64,000 nucleotides of DNA from positions 156,512 through 220,511 of the forward strand of contig CAZLQD010000012.1 of assembly GCA_964561605.1 (NCBI GenBank). The letters are read 5' to 3'. The notes under the pieces are model-generated. The model was not told the origin of the DNA and searched no databases. It was given only the letters and a program-made list of their open reading frames with translations. The translations under genes were made by a program, and so were the position numbers. Below are positions 8,965-17,359 of this stretch, in pieces (positions within the stretch are counted from its first letter, which is position 1; each line of letters opens with the position of its first letter). This DNA is from JALUZX01 sp964561605 (GTDB taxonomy: Bacteria; Planctomycetota; UBA1135; JALUZX01).

Positions 8965-10434
8965 CTATTCGACGGTCTCCCCTTCCTCCTCCCCGGCGGG
9001 GAGTCTTCTCAGCAGGGGGAAGAGGATCACGTCCCGGATGGAGGGGGAGTCGGTGAGGACCATGAGAAGCCTGTCGATCCCCACGCCGAGGCCGCCGGCG
9101 GGGGGCATGCCGTAGCGGAGCGCGACCAGGTAGTCCGTATCCACTTCCTTGGGGGCTTCGGCGTCCTTCCCGCTCCTGGCCACCTGCTCCTTGAAGCGTT
9201 CTTCCTGGTCCAGGGGATCGTTGAGTTCCGAGAAGGCGTTGGCCATCTCCATTCCCCGGACGAAGAGTTCGAAGCGCTCCACCAGGCGGGGGTCTTCCGG
9301 GCTGGTCTTGGCCAGGGGGGAGAGCTCCTTGGGGTAGTCCAGGACGAAGACCGGGCCTGCGAGCTTGGGCTCCACCGTTTCCTCGAAGATCTCCCCCGCC
9401 AGGGAGACCGGGCCGAGGCCCTTGTCCTCGATGCCCAGTTCGGCCGCCCTGGCCTTCACCCTGTCGGCGTCGAAGAAGTCGAATCCGTTGGCTTCCCGGA
9501 AGAGGTCCAGGTAGCGGCGGCGTTCGAAGGGGGCCTGGAAGGAGATCTCTTCCCCCTGGTAGGTGAAGGTCGTCTTTCCGTGGACCGCAAGAGCCAGCTC
9601 GTGGAAGAGTTCCTCCACCATCTCCATGACCTGGTTGTAGTCGCCGTAGGCCTGGTAGGTCTCCAGGATGGTGAACTCCGGGTTGTGGCGGGTGCTGATT
9701 CCTTCGTTGCGGAAGACCCGGCCCAGCTCGTAGACCCGTTCCAGGCCGCCCACCAGGAGCCGCTTGAGATAGAGCTCGGGGGCGATCCTGAGGTAGAGAT
9801 CCATGTCCAGGGTGTTGTGGTGGGTGATGAAGGGCCGCGCCGCGGCTCCTCCCGCCACGGGATGGAGCAAGGGGGTCTCCACCTCGAGGAAGCCCCTGTC
9901 GTCCAGGAAGCGGCGGATCACCCCCAGGACCTTGGAGCGGACCAGGAAGACCCGGCGCACCTCGGGATTTGCGAAGAGGTCCACGTAGCGGCGCCGGTAG
10001 CGGATCTCCACGTCCTTGAGGCCGTGCCACTTTTCGGGAGGGGGCAGGAGGGCCTTGGAGAGGAGGGTCACCTCGTCGGCCCAGACGGAGGGTTCGCCCT
10101 TCTTGGTCCGGGCCACTTCCCCTTTCACGGCCACGATGTCCCCCGCCTCGACGAGCTTCCTCCTGGGCCACCACTCACCCAGCCGCTCCCGGCTGAAGAC
10201 CACCTGGATCTTTCCCGAGAGGTCGTGGATGTGGGCGAAGCGAAGTTTTCCGAAGTCCCGGATGGTGCCCAGGCGGCCCGCAACGACGGCCCTTGTGCCT
10301 TCCCTCTCGTCGATCTTCTCCACCAGGGGGGCGGCCGGCTCGGGGCGGGGACTCCTGGCGGGCCAGGGAGGAATGCCCTCCTTGGCCAGGGCTTCCAGTT
10401 TCTGCAGGCGGTCCGGATGAGGTTCGAAGCTCAT
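8965..10434 (-). CDS. lysS: Lysyl-tRNA synthetase, class II
   Basis: A 489-residue LysRS. The N-terminal OB-fold anticodon-binding domain (about 45-140: VVAGRLGTIRDFGKLRFAHI) precedes the class II catalytic core. Motif 1 surrounds FLEVETPLLHPVAGGAAARPF, motif 2 is RVFRNEGISTRHNPEF, and motif 3 is GLGVGIDRLLMVLTD. Length is normal for bacterial LysS. The ATG at 10434 gives the expected short N-terminus; longer in-frame extensions run through trmB antisense and were not used. It lies 34 bases downstream of trmB on the same strand. Confidence 0.96.
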   Translation of the reverse strand: MSFEPHPDRLQKLEALAKEGIPPWPARSPRPEPAAPLVEKIDEREGTRAVVAGRLGTIRDFGKLRFAHIHDLSGKIQVVFSRERLGEWWPRRKLVEAGDIVAVKGEVARTKKGEPSVWADEVTLLSKALLPPPEKWHGLKDVEIRYRRRYVDLFANPEVRRVFLVRSKVLGVIRRFLDDRGFLEVETPLLHPVAGGAAARPFITHHNTLDMDLYLRIAPELYLKRLLVGGLERVYELGRVFRNEGISTRHNPEFTILETYQAYGDYNQVMEMVEELFHELALAVHGKTTFTYQGEEISFQAPFERRRYLDLFREANGFDFFDADRVKARAAELGIEDKGLGPVSLAGEIFEETVEPKLAGPVFVLDYPKELSPLAKTSPEDPRLVERFELFVRGMEMANAFSELNDPLDQEERFKEQVARSGKDAEAPKEVDTDYLVALRYGMPPAGGLGVGIDRLLMVLTDSPSIRDVILFPLLRRLPAGEEEGETVE

Positions 10435-10468
10435 GGGCGGGTTTCTCCCTGGTAGAAAAGGCCAGATC

Positions 10469-11200
10469 CTACTCCTTGGAAGGGGGGATGCAAGGTAACC
10501 CGGTGGGGCGCCAGGCCGCCCTGTGGATGGTCCTCCCCTCTTTGCGGTACTTGGTCTCGAAGTTGGTGGGCCCGAAGGCCACCTCCGGGGGAAGGGCCCC
10601 TTCCTCTTCCAGTTCGGGAAGGCGCCGGAAGCAGGGGGAAGTACCCAGCAGGGCCAGGATCTCACCGAAGTAGGCCGCCGAGTCGGTGGAGACGAAGAGC
10701 CTCCCCTCGGGGGAGAGGACCTTGTGGAGCAGTGGAAGGACTCCGGGACGGAAGAAGCGCCTCTTCCTGTGGCGCCGCTTGGGCCAGGGGTCTGGAAAGT
10801 AGACGTGGACCGCCCGGACCGCCCCTGGCGGGACGGCCTCCTCCAGGAAGAGCCTGGCGTCGTCCAGGACCACCAGGCCGTTCTCCAGGCCCGCCCGGCG
10901 CAGGCGGTCCGCTGTGTAGGTGGCGTAGGGGAAGGCCGCCTCGATTCCGAGGAAGAAGACCTCCCTGCGGCTGCGGGCCGCCTCCAGGAGAAAGCGGCCC
11001 TTGCCGGGGCCCACTTCGATCTCCACGGGCATTCCGGGAGGGACGAGCTCTTCCCAGGGGGGAGGGCCGTCCCTGGCGTCCACCAAGGGAAGGCCCTCCA
11101 TGTCCACCTTGGGGCCCACCCGCCGGTAGGAGACCTTGCTGCACAGGTGGGCCCTGAAGCGCCTGGGCAGGGACTGGGGGCTTTCTTTCCGGTCTTCCAT
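10469..11200 (-). CDS. trmB: tRNA (guanine-N7)-methyltransferase TrmB
   Basis: A 243-residue SAM-dependent methyltransferase modifying G46 of tRNA. The SAM-binding motif is EIEVGPGKGRFLLEAA, and the family hallmarks YFPDPWPKRRHRKRR and GPTNFETKYRKEGR are both present. The ATG at 11200 begins MEDRKESPQ; an earlier in-frame ATG at 11272 would add 24 Pro/Gly-rich residues and is less likely. First gene of the minus-strand run that continues into lysS and the lol genes. Confidence 0.93.
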   Translation of the reverse strand: MEDRKESPQSLPRRFRAHLCSKVSYRRVGPKVDMEGLPLVDARDGPPPWEELVPPGMPVEIEVGPGKGRFLLEAARSRREVFFLGIEAAFPYATYTADRLRRAGLENGLVVLDDARLFLEEAVPPGAVRAVHVYFPDPWPKRRHRKRRFFRPGVLPLLHKVLSPEGRLFVSTDSAAYFGEILALLGTSPCFRRLPELEEEGALPPEVAFGPTNFETKYRKEGRTIHRAAWRPTGLPCIPPSKE

Positions 11201-11512
11201 AGGAAAGGGGAGTCTGCCTGGGGCGGGAGAACCTGGCAAGGCGCCGGCGGGAGGCCTCTTCCCTCCCGGCATCCCCGGGGCGGAGGTCGCCAGGGCGAAT
11301 TGGAAGGAGGAAGGAGGAGGAAGGCTCCTTCCCTGAGAATTCCTTCTTTCTCCAGGAGCTCCGGAAGGGGCCCCTCCTCCGGCAATGGAAGGTGACCTGC
11401 CGGGGCCTGTTTCCGCCCTTCGGACTCCCCCCTGGATCCCATGAGGTCGAAGGAACTTCCCGCTCCCCGGCTCTTCGGGGGAGTTCCCGGCATGCCCTTT
11501 ACCCCGGGGTGG
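11201..11512. other. Intergenic stretch, no gene seen
   Basis: About 310 bases between the starts/ends of two minus-strand genes. It contains purine-rich and GC-rich sequence, but no convincing ORF, RNA fold or terminator. The promoter of trmB should lie here, but no clear -35/-10 pair can be picked out. Confidence 0.5.
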
Positions 11513-11935
11513 TCAATCCCCGGGCTCGGGGGCCTGGTAGATCCGGTTCTCAGGTGAGGAGAACCACTCTTCCAGTTCCCTCATGTGGGCGGCGAGCCAC
11601 TCCAGGAACCTCTCCGGGTCCCCCTGGGCGACGACGGGCCACTTTCCCTTCTTCTCCCTGAGCCTGACGAAGTTGGGACTCTTCCTTCCGCTCACCACGA
11701 TCTGGACGTCCCTGAGGAAGTCCGAGGCCTTGCCCAGCTTGGCCTCCCCGTGGGCGCCCTCCAGGGCCTTCATGGGATTGGGGCTCCTCTCCAGGACCTG
11801 GTAGGTCCCGTCCCGGATCTCGGCAAGGAGGACCTGGTGGGAGTCCCCGAAATGGGTGGGGGAGATCTCCCCGGTCGGGGAGAGCCCCAGGGCTACGCGA
11901 AGGACGGGGCCTGCCTTTCCGTGGGATTCCTGCAT
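11513..11935 (-). CDS. NifX/NafY-like cofactor-domain small protein
   Basis: A 140-residue protein. Residues about 12-110 resemble the dinitrogenase iron-molybdenum-cofactor domain (NifB C-terminus/NifX/NafY family). It opens RVALGLSPTGEISPTHFGDSHQVLLAEI, the usual 'G.ISPHFG.S..F...D' pattern, and ends with VVSGRKSPNFVRLREKKGKWPVV. No other nitrogenase gene is in the window, so a role in nitrogen fixation is not implied; stand-alone members occur widely with unknown function. The spacing of LRDVQIVVSGRKSPN differs from classical NifX, so the assignment is by fold pattern only. It is 72 bases downstream of the position where the GH127 gene ends, on the other side of its stop. Confidence 0.6.
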   Translation of the reverse strand: MQESHGKAGPVLRVALGLSPTGEISPTHFGDSHQVLLAEIRDGTYQVLERSPNPMKALEGAHGEAKLGKASDFLRDVQIVVSGRKSPNFVRLREKKGKWPVVAQGDPERFLEWLAAHMRELEEWFSSPENRIYQAPEPGD

Positions 11936-12007
11936 GTTCTTTCTCGCTGGGTAGATGAGGAGAAGGGGACCGCCTGGAGGGAAATCAAGACGAAAAGGAC
12001 GATCTTT

Positions 12008-13957
12008 TCAAGGTCCTTCCAGGATCCAGACCCGCATGGAGCCTGGCCTCCTGTTGTCCCAGAGAAAGTAGGGAAGGGCCACCCCGCGCCAGGGTTCCTT
12101 GGGTGGAGGAGTGAAACGGTAGAGAGGCGCCTTCCTGCCCCGGCCGATCCCCTTCCCCAGGCTTCCCTGGATGGAGGGGAAGCGGATGGCCTTGGTCCCG
12201 GGGAAGACCCGGTCCATGGAGACCGCCTCCAGGGGGGCGTCCCGGGAGAGGGTGATGCTTTCCAGGAGGGCGTCCTTGTTGTCGCAGGACTCCAGGCAGT
12301 AGACGAGGGGGCCCCTGGCCAGGGCGACCCTGCCTGCGGCCTGCCGGATCCTGGGATGGGCGTAGACCCGTCGGGGAGGCATGGAGAGGTAGAGGATCAC
12401 CTCGTCGCCCTCCTTCCACGGGCCGGGGAGGGTGAGGTAGCCCTTGCGCGTCCGGTCCCAGGCGCTCCTTCTCTTGTTCTTCAGGATGAAATCCGCCTCC
12501 CGGCACCACGACGGGATCCGAAGGTGCAGAGAGGCCTTCAGGGGGGCCCGGGGGTGGAGGGTGATCGCCGCCTTTCCGTCCCAAGGATAGTTCGTGACGA
12601 TTTGGATCCGCACGGGGGTTCCCTTCACGTCCGTTTCGTAACTCCCGGAAATGTACAGGTGGATCCAGATGTTCGAGGGGTCGGACGAGAGGGCGAATTC
12701 CCCGAGCCGCTCCATCGTCCGGGCCAGGTTCGGGGGACAGCAGGCGCAGCCGAACCAGCCGAGCCTGTGGCGGGTGATTCCGTCCCAGGGGGGCTCCTCC
12801 TCTCCTCTCTTTCCGGCCGCCGGGTCGTGGCTCGCGAGGGGGTTGGAGTAGAAGAAACGGTCTCCCGAAAGGGAGACCCCCGAGAGGAAACCGTTGTAGA
12901 GGGTCCGCTCCAGGGCGTCCATGTAGCGGGAGTCTTTCTCCAGGCGGAACATCCTCCAGTTGAAGAGGAGGAAGGCCGCCGCGGCGCAGGTCTCGGCGTA
13001 GGCCGTCTCGTCGGGCAGGTCGTAGTCCCAGGAGAAGCCTTCGTTCGCCGGCGAGGATCCCACCCCTCCGGTGACGTAGAGCTTGCGGAAGGCCACGCTC
13101 TCCCAGAGGCGGCGGCACGCCCGGGCCCAGGCGGGGTCCCCCGTCTCGAGGGCCAGATCCGCCATTGCGGAATACATGTAGAGGGCCCTCACGGCATGGC
13201 CCACGGCCTCCTCCTGCTCGACGGGAGGCTCGTGGGCCTGGCAATATTCGTAGGTTCCGTATCTCCAGTCCCGGGGATCTTCTCCCCTCCTCCGGGCTTC
13301 CTCGTCGAAGAAGTGGGGCTTCCTTCCCCTCTCCTCGAGGAAGAAACGGGCCAGTTCCAGGTAGGGTGTGCGGCCGGTGACGCGGTAGAGGGAGATCAGA
13401 GCCAGTTCCACCTCCTGGTGGCCCGGGTAGCCCCGGATCTTTCCCCTTCCCCTTCCGAAGGTCTTCACCAGCAGGTCGGCATACCGCACGACGGCGTCGA
13501 AGAGCACGGTCCTTCCCGTGGCGGCCAGGTGCTCGATCCCCGCTTCGATCAAGTGGCCGGCACAGTAGAGCTCGTGCAGGTCCCTCAGGTTGGTCCAGCG
13601 CTTCCCGGGCTCCACGAAGGTGAAGTAGGTGTTCAGGTAGCCGTCGGGCTGCTGTGCCCGGGCGATCCTCCGGGCCGCCTGGTCCACCATTTCCTCCAGG
13701 CCGGGGTCCTTCCGGGAGCGAAGGGCCCGGGCCGCTCCTTCCACCCACTTGGCCACGTCGGAGTCCCAGAAGACGTGGGGGGAGCCGGGGCCGCCGGGCC
13801 GCCGGGAGGAAGGGTCGAAGGCCCCGAGCCGGCCCGTCCTCTCCAGCATCTGGTGGATCCAAGGGAGGGTGACCTTCCTGTTGGTCTCCAGGCGGGGAGA
13901 CCAGAAGGCGTCCTGGATCCTGCACTTCTCCAGAGAGGCGGGTTCGGGATGGGCCAT
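12008..13957 (-). CDS. GH127-type glycoside hydrolase (beta-L-arabinofuranosidase-like)
   Basis: A 649-residue protein of the DUF1680/GH127 family, which cleaves beta-L-arabinofuranosides and related sugars with a cysteine nucleophile held by zinc. The zinc/nucleophile set is recognisable: Glu322 and Cys324 in AYAETC, then Cys406 and Cys407 in GCACCPPN. These match the Glu338, Cys340, Cys417 and Cys418 arrangement of the Bifidobacterium enzyme HypBA1. N-terminal AFWSPRLETNRKVTLPW and the catalytic-barrel segment DGYLNTYF are also family-typical. No signal peptide is seen, so it is probably cytoplasmic and acts on imported oligosaccharides. It is divergent from the LysR gene and has no sugar-transport partner nearby. 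Confidence 0.88.
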   Translation of the reverse strand: MAHPEPASLEKCRIQDAFWSPRLETNRKVTLPWIHQMLERTGRLGAFDPSSRRPGGPGSPHVFWDSDVAKWVEGAARALRSRKDPGLEEMVDQAARRIARAQQPDGYLNTYFTFVEPGKRWTNLRDLHELYCAGHLIEAGIEHLAATGRTVLFDAVVRYADLLVKTFGRGRGKIRGYPGHQEVELALISLYRVTGRTPYLELARFFLEERGRKPHFFDEEARRRGEDPRDWRYGTYEYCQAHEPPVEQEEAVGHAVRALYMYSAMADLALETGDPAWARACRRLWESVAFRKLYVTGGVGSSPANEGFSWDYDLPDETAYAETCAAAAFLLFNWRMFRLEKDSRYMDALERTLYNGFLSGVSLSGDRFFYSNPLASHDPAAGKRGEEEPPWDGITRHRLGWFGCACCPPNLARTMERLGEFALSSDPSNIWIHLYISGSYETDVKGTPVRIQIVTNYPWDGKAAITLHPRAPLKASLHLRIPSWCREADFILKNKRRSAWDRTRKGYLTLPGPWKEGDEVILYLSMPPRRVYAHPRIRQAAGRVALARGPLVYCLESCDNKDALLESITLSRDAPLEAVSMDRVFPGTKAIRFPSIQGSLGKGIGRGRKAPLYRFTPPPKEPWRGVALPYFLWDNRRPGSMRVWILEGP

Positions 13958-14124
13958 CGGGTTGTCCTCCGGAGGTTCCCGCCAGGGTCCTCCCGCCCTC
14001 CCTTCAGGGCAAGGAGGAAGGGGGGAAGAAAAAGAGAGAAATCTTGAAATTCGATAGCCGTCGGGCCACGTTATAGAAAAAACCGATCAAAAGAGCCGGC
14101 GGGGTCGCCGGCGGGGAGGTTCGA

Positions 14125-15072
14125 GTGATCCTGGACCAGAACTTCCGGGTCTTCCTTGCCGTGGCCAAGGAAGGGAGCTTCAGCAGGGCCGCCTGGCACC
14201 TGGGGATGAGCCAGTCTTCCGTGAGTTTCCACGTGGGGGCCCTGGAGAAGGAACTGGGCGTGAAGCTCTTCCTCCGGCGGGGCCGGTCCATCGATCTCAC
14301 CGAGGAGGGGAGGGCCCTCCTGGAAGAGGGGGAGAAGCTGGCCCGGCGGGCGGAGCGCCTGGAGGAGAGGTTTTCCGGGGATTCGGCGGTGATCCCCGAG
14401 AGGCTCCGCCTGGGGAGCGACTCCCTGACCTGCGCCTTCACCCTTCCCCGGGCCCTGGCCCGGTTCCGGGAGAGCCACCCGGGCCTGGTCTTCTCCTACG
14501 AGCACCTGGACCCGGATTCCCTGGTGGAGGGCCTACTCGAAGGTTCCCTGGACGTGGCCCTCATGGGCCTTCCTCCGAGGCACAGGAAGCTCCAGGTGGA
14601 GGAGTGTTTCCACGACGAGATCGTCCTGGTCTTCCGGGCCGGGGAGGTGGGGGGAGAAATCACCCCCGAGGAGCTGAAGTCCCTCCCACTCCTTGTGGCC
14701 CGGGGGGATCCGGGCCTGGAGCTCCTCTTGAGGCAGGGCCTGGAGGCTGTGGGGGCTCCCCTCAGGAAGCTCGAGGTCTTCATGGAGATCGAGGGCCTCG
14801 CCGTGGTGAAGAACTTCGTCCTGGCGGGCCTGGGCGGAGCCTTCCTCCCAAGAGTCACGGTTCAGCGGGAACTGGAGGCGGGTGAGATGGAGGAGGTCCG
14901 GGTGAAGGGGCTCCTCCTGGAGCGGCGCACCCGGCTGGTTCACGCCAAGGGCGGAGAGCGGAAGGAATCCCTCCGTTCCTTCCTGGAATTCGTCCGCGGC
15001 GGCGGTGTGAGGAACGTCGTTGCGGCCGGGTCGGGGAAAGGGGCGGGGCGGGGGAGGAAAGGAAGAAAGTGA
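14125..15072 (+). CDS. LysR-type transcriptional regulator of the sulfur operon
   Basis: A 315-residue LTTR. Its N-terminal winged HTH (about 3-62: NFRVFLAVAKEGSFSRAAWHLGMSQSSVSFHVGALEKELG) precedes a linker helix and a periplasmic-binding-like effector domain (about 90-290). The GTG start has GGGGAGG about seven bases upstream. The C-terminus is a basic Gly/Arg-rich tail. Only seven bases separate its stop from the SQR-like gene, so it is probably the first gene of the operon it controls, an unusual arrangement because LTTRs are typically divergent. The divergent neighbour is a GH127 glycosidase. The AT-rich gap 14030-14095 with ATAG...TTAT would be the natural operator site. Confidence 0.9.
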   Translation: MILDQNFRVFLAVAKEGSFSRAAWHLGMSQSSVSFHVGALEKELGVKLFLRRGRSIDLTEEGRALLEEGEKLARRAERLEERFSGDSAVIPERLRLGSDSLTCAFTLPRALARFRESHPGLVFSYEHLDPDSLVEGLLEGSLDVALMGLPPRHRKLQVEECFHDEIVLVFRAGEVGGEITPEELKSLPLLVARGDPGLELLLRQGLEAVGAPLRKLEVFMEIEGLAVVKNFVLAGLGGAFLPRVTVQRELEAGEMEEVRVKGLLLERRTRLVHAKGGERKESLRSFLEFVRGGGVRNVVAAGSGKGAGRGRKGRK

Positions 15073-15079
15073 GGCGGAA

Positions 15080-16312
15080 ATGAAGAACCTCGTGATCCTC
15101 GGAGCCGGAACGGCGGGCACCATCATGGTGAACAAGATGGCAAACGTCCTGGACCGGGACGAGTGGAATATCACGATCGTCGACCAGGACGAGAAACATT
15201 ACTATCAGCCGGGTTTCCTCTTCATCCCATTCGGGATCTACGGCAGGAAGGACGTGGTGAAGGCCAAGAGGGACTTCATCCCTCCCGGTGTGGAGTTCAT
15301 CCTTGCTCCCGTGGAAGGGATCGACCCGGAGAAGAACCGGGTGAGGCTGGGGAACGGGCGGGTCCTGCCGTACGACTTTCTCGTGGTCGCCACGGGGACC
15401 AGGATCCATCCCGAGGAGACCGAGGGGCTCCTGGACGGCGGAGGCTGGCGGAAGGAGATCTTCGATTTCTACACCATCGAGGGGGCCACTGCCCTGGCGG
15501 ATTTCTTCAAGTACTGGGAGGGCGGGCGCCTCGTACTGAACGTCGTGGAGATGCCCATCAAGTGCCCTGTGGCCCCTTTGGAATTCGTCTTCCTTGCCGA
15601 CTGGTTCTTCACCGAGCAGGGGATCCGGGACAAGGTGGAGATCGTCTTCGTGACGCCCCTCTCGGGGGCCTTCACCAAGCCCATCGCCTCGAAGCTCCTC
15701 GGGGGATTCCTGGAGAAGAAGAACATCCGTCTCGTCCCCGATTTCAGCACGGGCAGAGTGGACGCGGAGGCGCGGAAGATCGTCTCCTGGGACGATAAGG
15801 AGGTGGAGTACGACTGCCTCGTTTCCATCCCCACGAACATGGGAAGCACCGTGCTCAGCGAGTCGGGCCTGGGGGACGAGATGAACTACGTCCCCACGGA
15901 CAAGGAGACTCTACGGAGCCGGGACTTCGAGAACATATTCGCCATCGGGGACTGCACGGACCTGCCGAGCTCCAAGGCCGGGTCCGTAGCCCACTTCGAG
16001 GCCGACGTTCTCACGGAAAACCTGCTCTCCGCCATGGAGGGAAGGCCTCTCAGGGCCAGGTTCGACGGCCATGCCAACTGTTTCATCGAGTCGGGCTTCA
16101 ACAAGGGGCTCCTCATCGATTTCAACTACGACACCGAGCCCCTCCCGGGGAAGTTCCCCCTTCCGGGAATCGGCCCGTTTTCCCTCCTGGAGGAGACCAA
16201 GATGAACCATTACGGAAAGGTGATGTTCCGCTGGGTCTACTGGAATCTCCTCCTCAAGGGGGCTGAGCTTCCCGTCGAGTCCCAGATGCTGATGGCCGGA
16301 AAGAGGCGCTGA
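15080..16312 (+). CDS. Sulfide:quinone oxidoreductase-like flavoprotein
   Basis: A 410-residue FAD-dependent pyridine-nucleotide-disulfide-oxidoreductase fold. It has the FAD dinucleotide motif GAGTAGTIMVNKM (8-20), ATGTRIHP, and the second FAD contact FAIGDCTDLPSSKAGSVAHFEADVL. Cys162 in IKCPVAPLEF and Cys334 in HANCFIESGF sit where SQR has its redox-active cysteines, so sulfide, polysulfide or another sulfur compound is a likely substrate. The pyridine-nucleotide site is not obvious, in keeping with SQR. Start: ATG at 15080, seven bases after the LysR stop. Neighbouring DUF1641, TusE/DsrC-like and DsrE2 genes support a sulfur role. A type-specific assignment would need a phylogeny. Confidence 0.82.
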   Translation: MKNLVILGAGTAGTIMVNKMANVLDRDEWNITIVDQDEKHYYQPGFLFIPFGIYGRKDVVKAKRDFIPPGVEFILAPVEGIDPEKNRVRLGNGRVLPYDFLVVATGTRIHPEETEGLLDGGGWRKEIFDFYTIEGATALADFFKYWEGGRLVLNVVEMPIKCPVAPLEFVFLADWFFTEQGIRDKVEIVFVTPLSGAFTKPIASKLLGGFLEKKNIRLVPDFSTGRVDAEARKIVSWDDKEVEYDCLVSIPTNMGSTVLSESGLGDEMNYVPTDKETLRSRDFENIFAIGDCTDLPSSKAGSVAHFEADVLTENLLSAMEGRPLRARFDGHANCFIESGFNKGLLIDFNYDTEPLPGKFPLPGIGPFSLLEETKMNHYGKVMFRWVYWNLLLKGAELPVESQMLMAGKRR

Positions 16313-16328
16313 GGTGGAGGGGGGAGGC

Positions 16329-17003
16329 ATGGACACGAGGGCGATCGAGGCAAGGCTTCGGACCCTGGAGGAGCACATCGTTTTCATCCGCGAGGAGATG
16401 GTCCGGGCCCGGGCCAGGCGGATCGAGGCCCAGGAGTTGAAGGATGACCTCGCGAGGATCGCCAAGGACGCCTTCGACTCGGCCGTCGTGGAGTTGGAGG
16501 AGGTCGCCCCCTTCGTGGAGACGGGGGATTTCCTGTACCTCGCCAAGAAAATTCTGAGAAACGTAAAGAACCTTTCACGCCTTTTCGAGAGGCTCGAGGG
16601 GGCGGTGGGCTTCTTCGAGGACTTCAAGCCCCTGGGCAAGGAGATCTTCGGCGACGTCCTGGCCGGGCTGGACGAGATGGAGAAGAAGGGATATTTCGCC
16701 CTCCTGTCGGGAATGACGGAGCTCATGGACGCCTTTGCCGTCCACTTCACCCCGGAAAGGCTCCGCCTCCTGGCGGGGATGGTCCCGGACCTGGCCGCCC
16801 TGGTCGAAGAGGCGGCCGCTTCGGGGGCGGTATCCGACCTTCGGAGGGCCCTTGCCGCATGGAACCGCGGGAGAGGGGGGAAACCCAGGAGCCTTCCCGG
16901 GCTCCTTCTCGGACTACGTTCCCCCGGGGCGCGGCGTTGCGCGACGGGGTTGATCGAGGTGATGGACGCTCTCGGCGGGAATGACGCCGGGGCGCAGGAA
17001 TGA
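16329..17003 (+). CDS. DUF1641 protein
   Basis: A 224-residue mostly helical protein. The DUF1641 core (about 125-170) reads LDEMEKKGYFALLSGMTELMDAFAVHFTPERLRLLAGMV. The N-terminal 60 residues are a probable coiled coil (RLRTLEEHIVFIREEMVRARARRIEAQELKDDLARI). DUF1641 proteins are found beside SQR-like and formate-dehydrogenase-like oxidoreductases and are thought to be accessory subunits; no enzyme motif is present. The ATG at 16329 is preceded by a long GGAGGGGGGAGG run; an alternative GTG at 16314 adds five residues. It starts 16 bases after the flavoprotein. Confidence 0.8.
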   Translation: MDTRAIEARLRTLEEHIVFIREEMVRARARRIEAQELKDDLARIAKDAFDSAVVELEEVAPFVETGDFLYLAKKILRNVKNLSRLFERLEGAVGFFEDFKPLGKEIFGDVLAGLDEMEKKGYFALLSGMTELMDAFAVHFTPERLRLLAGMVPDLAALVEEAAASGAVSDLRRALAAWNRGRGGKPRSLPGLLLGLRSPGARRCATGLIEVMDALGGNDAGAQE

Positions 17004-17016
17004 CAGGAGAAAGACC

Positions 17017-17331
17017 ATGGAGAAAGAAATTGCGGGTGTCCGGATCGAATTCGACGAAGAAGGTTACATGAAGGAATTCGACCGCTGGAACGAGGATGTA
17101 GCCCGGGAACTGGCCCGTGAGGAGGGGATCGAAGAGCTCACGGAGAGGCACTTCCAGGTGATCCGCTTCATGAGGGAGGAATACGAGAAGAACGGAACGG
17201 CCCCGTCCATCAGGAAACTCACCAAGGGAAGCGGGGTCCCGACGAAGGAGCTCTACCAGCTCTTCCCGGGCGGACCGGCCAAGAAGGCCGCGAGGATCGG
17301 CGGGATGCCCAAGCCCAAGGGCTGCGTGTGA
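17017..17331 (+). CDS. TusE/DsrC-family sulfur carrier with a single C-terminal cysteine
   Basis: A 104-residue DsrC/TusE fold protein. The C-terminal arm ends PKPKGCV, so the persulfide-carrying cysteine (CysA, Cys103) is present. The second arm cysteine of true DsrC, 11 residues earlier, is Ala92 (KKAARIGGMP). This makes it TusE- or regulatory-DsrC-like and unable to form the intramolecular trisulfide used with sulfite reductase. The body (VRIEFDEEGYMKEFDRWNEDVARELA, LTERHFQVIRFMREEYEKNGTAPSIRKL) is textbook. GGAGA about seven bases upstream supports the ATG. No tusABCD or dsrAB genes are near, so it most likely relays sulfur between the SQR-like protein and DsrE2. Confidence 0.9.
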   Translation: MEKEIAGVRIEFDEEGYMKEFDRWNEDVARELAREEGIEELTERHFQVIRFMREEYEKNGTAPSIRKLTKGSGVPTKELYQLFPGGPAKKAARIGGMPKPKGCV

Positions 17332-17359
17332 CGGCGGAGGGAAAGGAAAGGCGGCCGAA

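Noticed and set aside
10435..11493. Longer N-terminus of lysS by about 350 residues
   Set aside because: The extension lies on trmB in another frame and lacks LysRS homology. Comparable extensions upstream of tgt (to 28149), ruvB (to 29440) and the WecA-like gene (to 40121) were rejected likewise.
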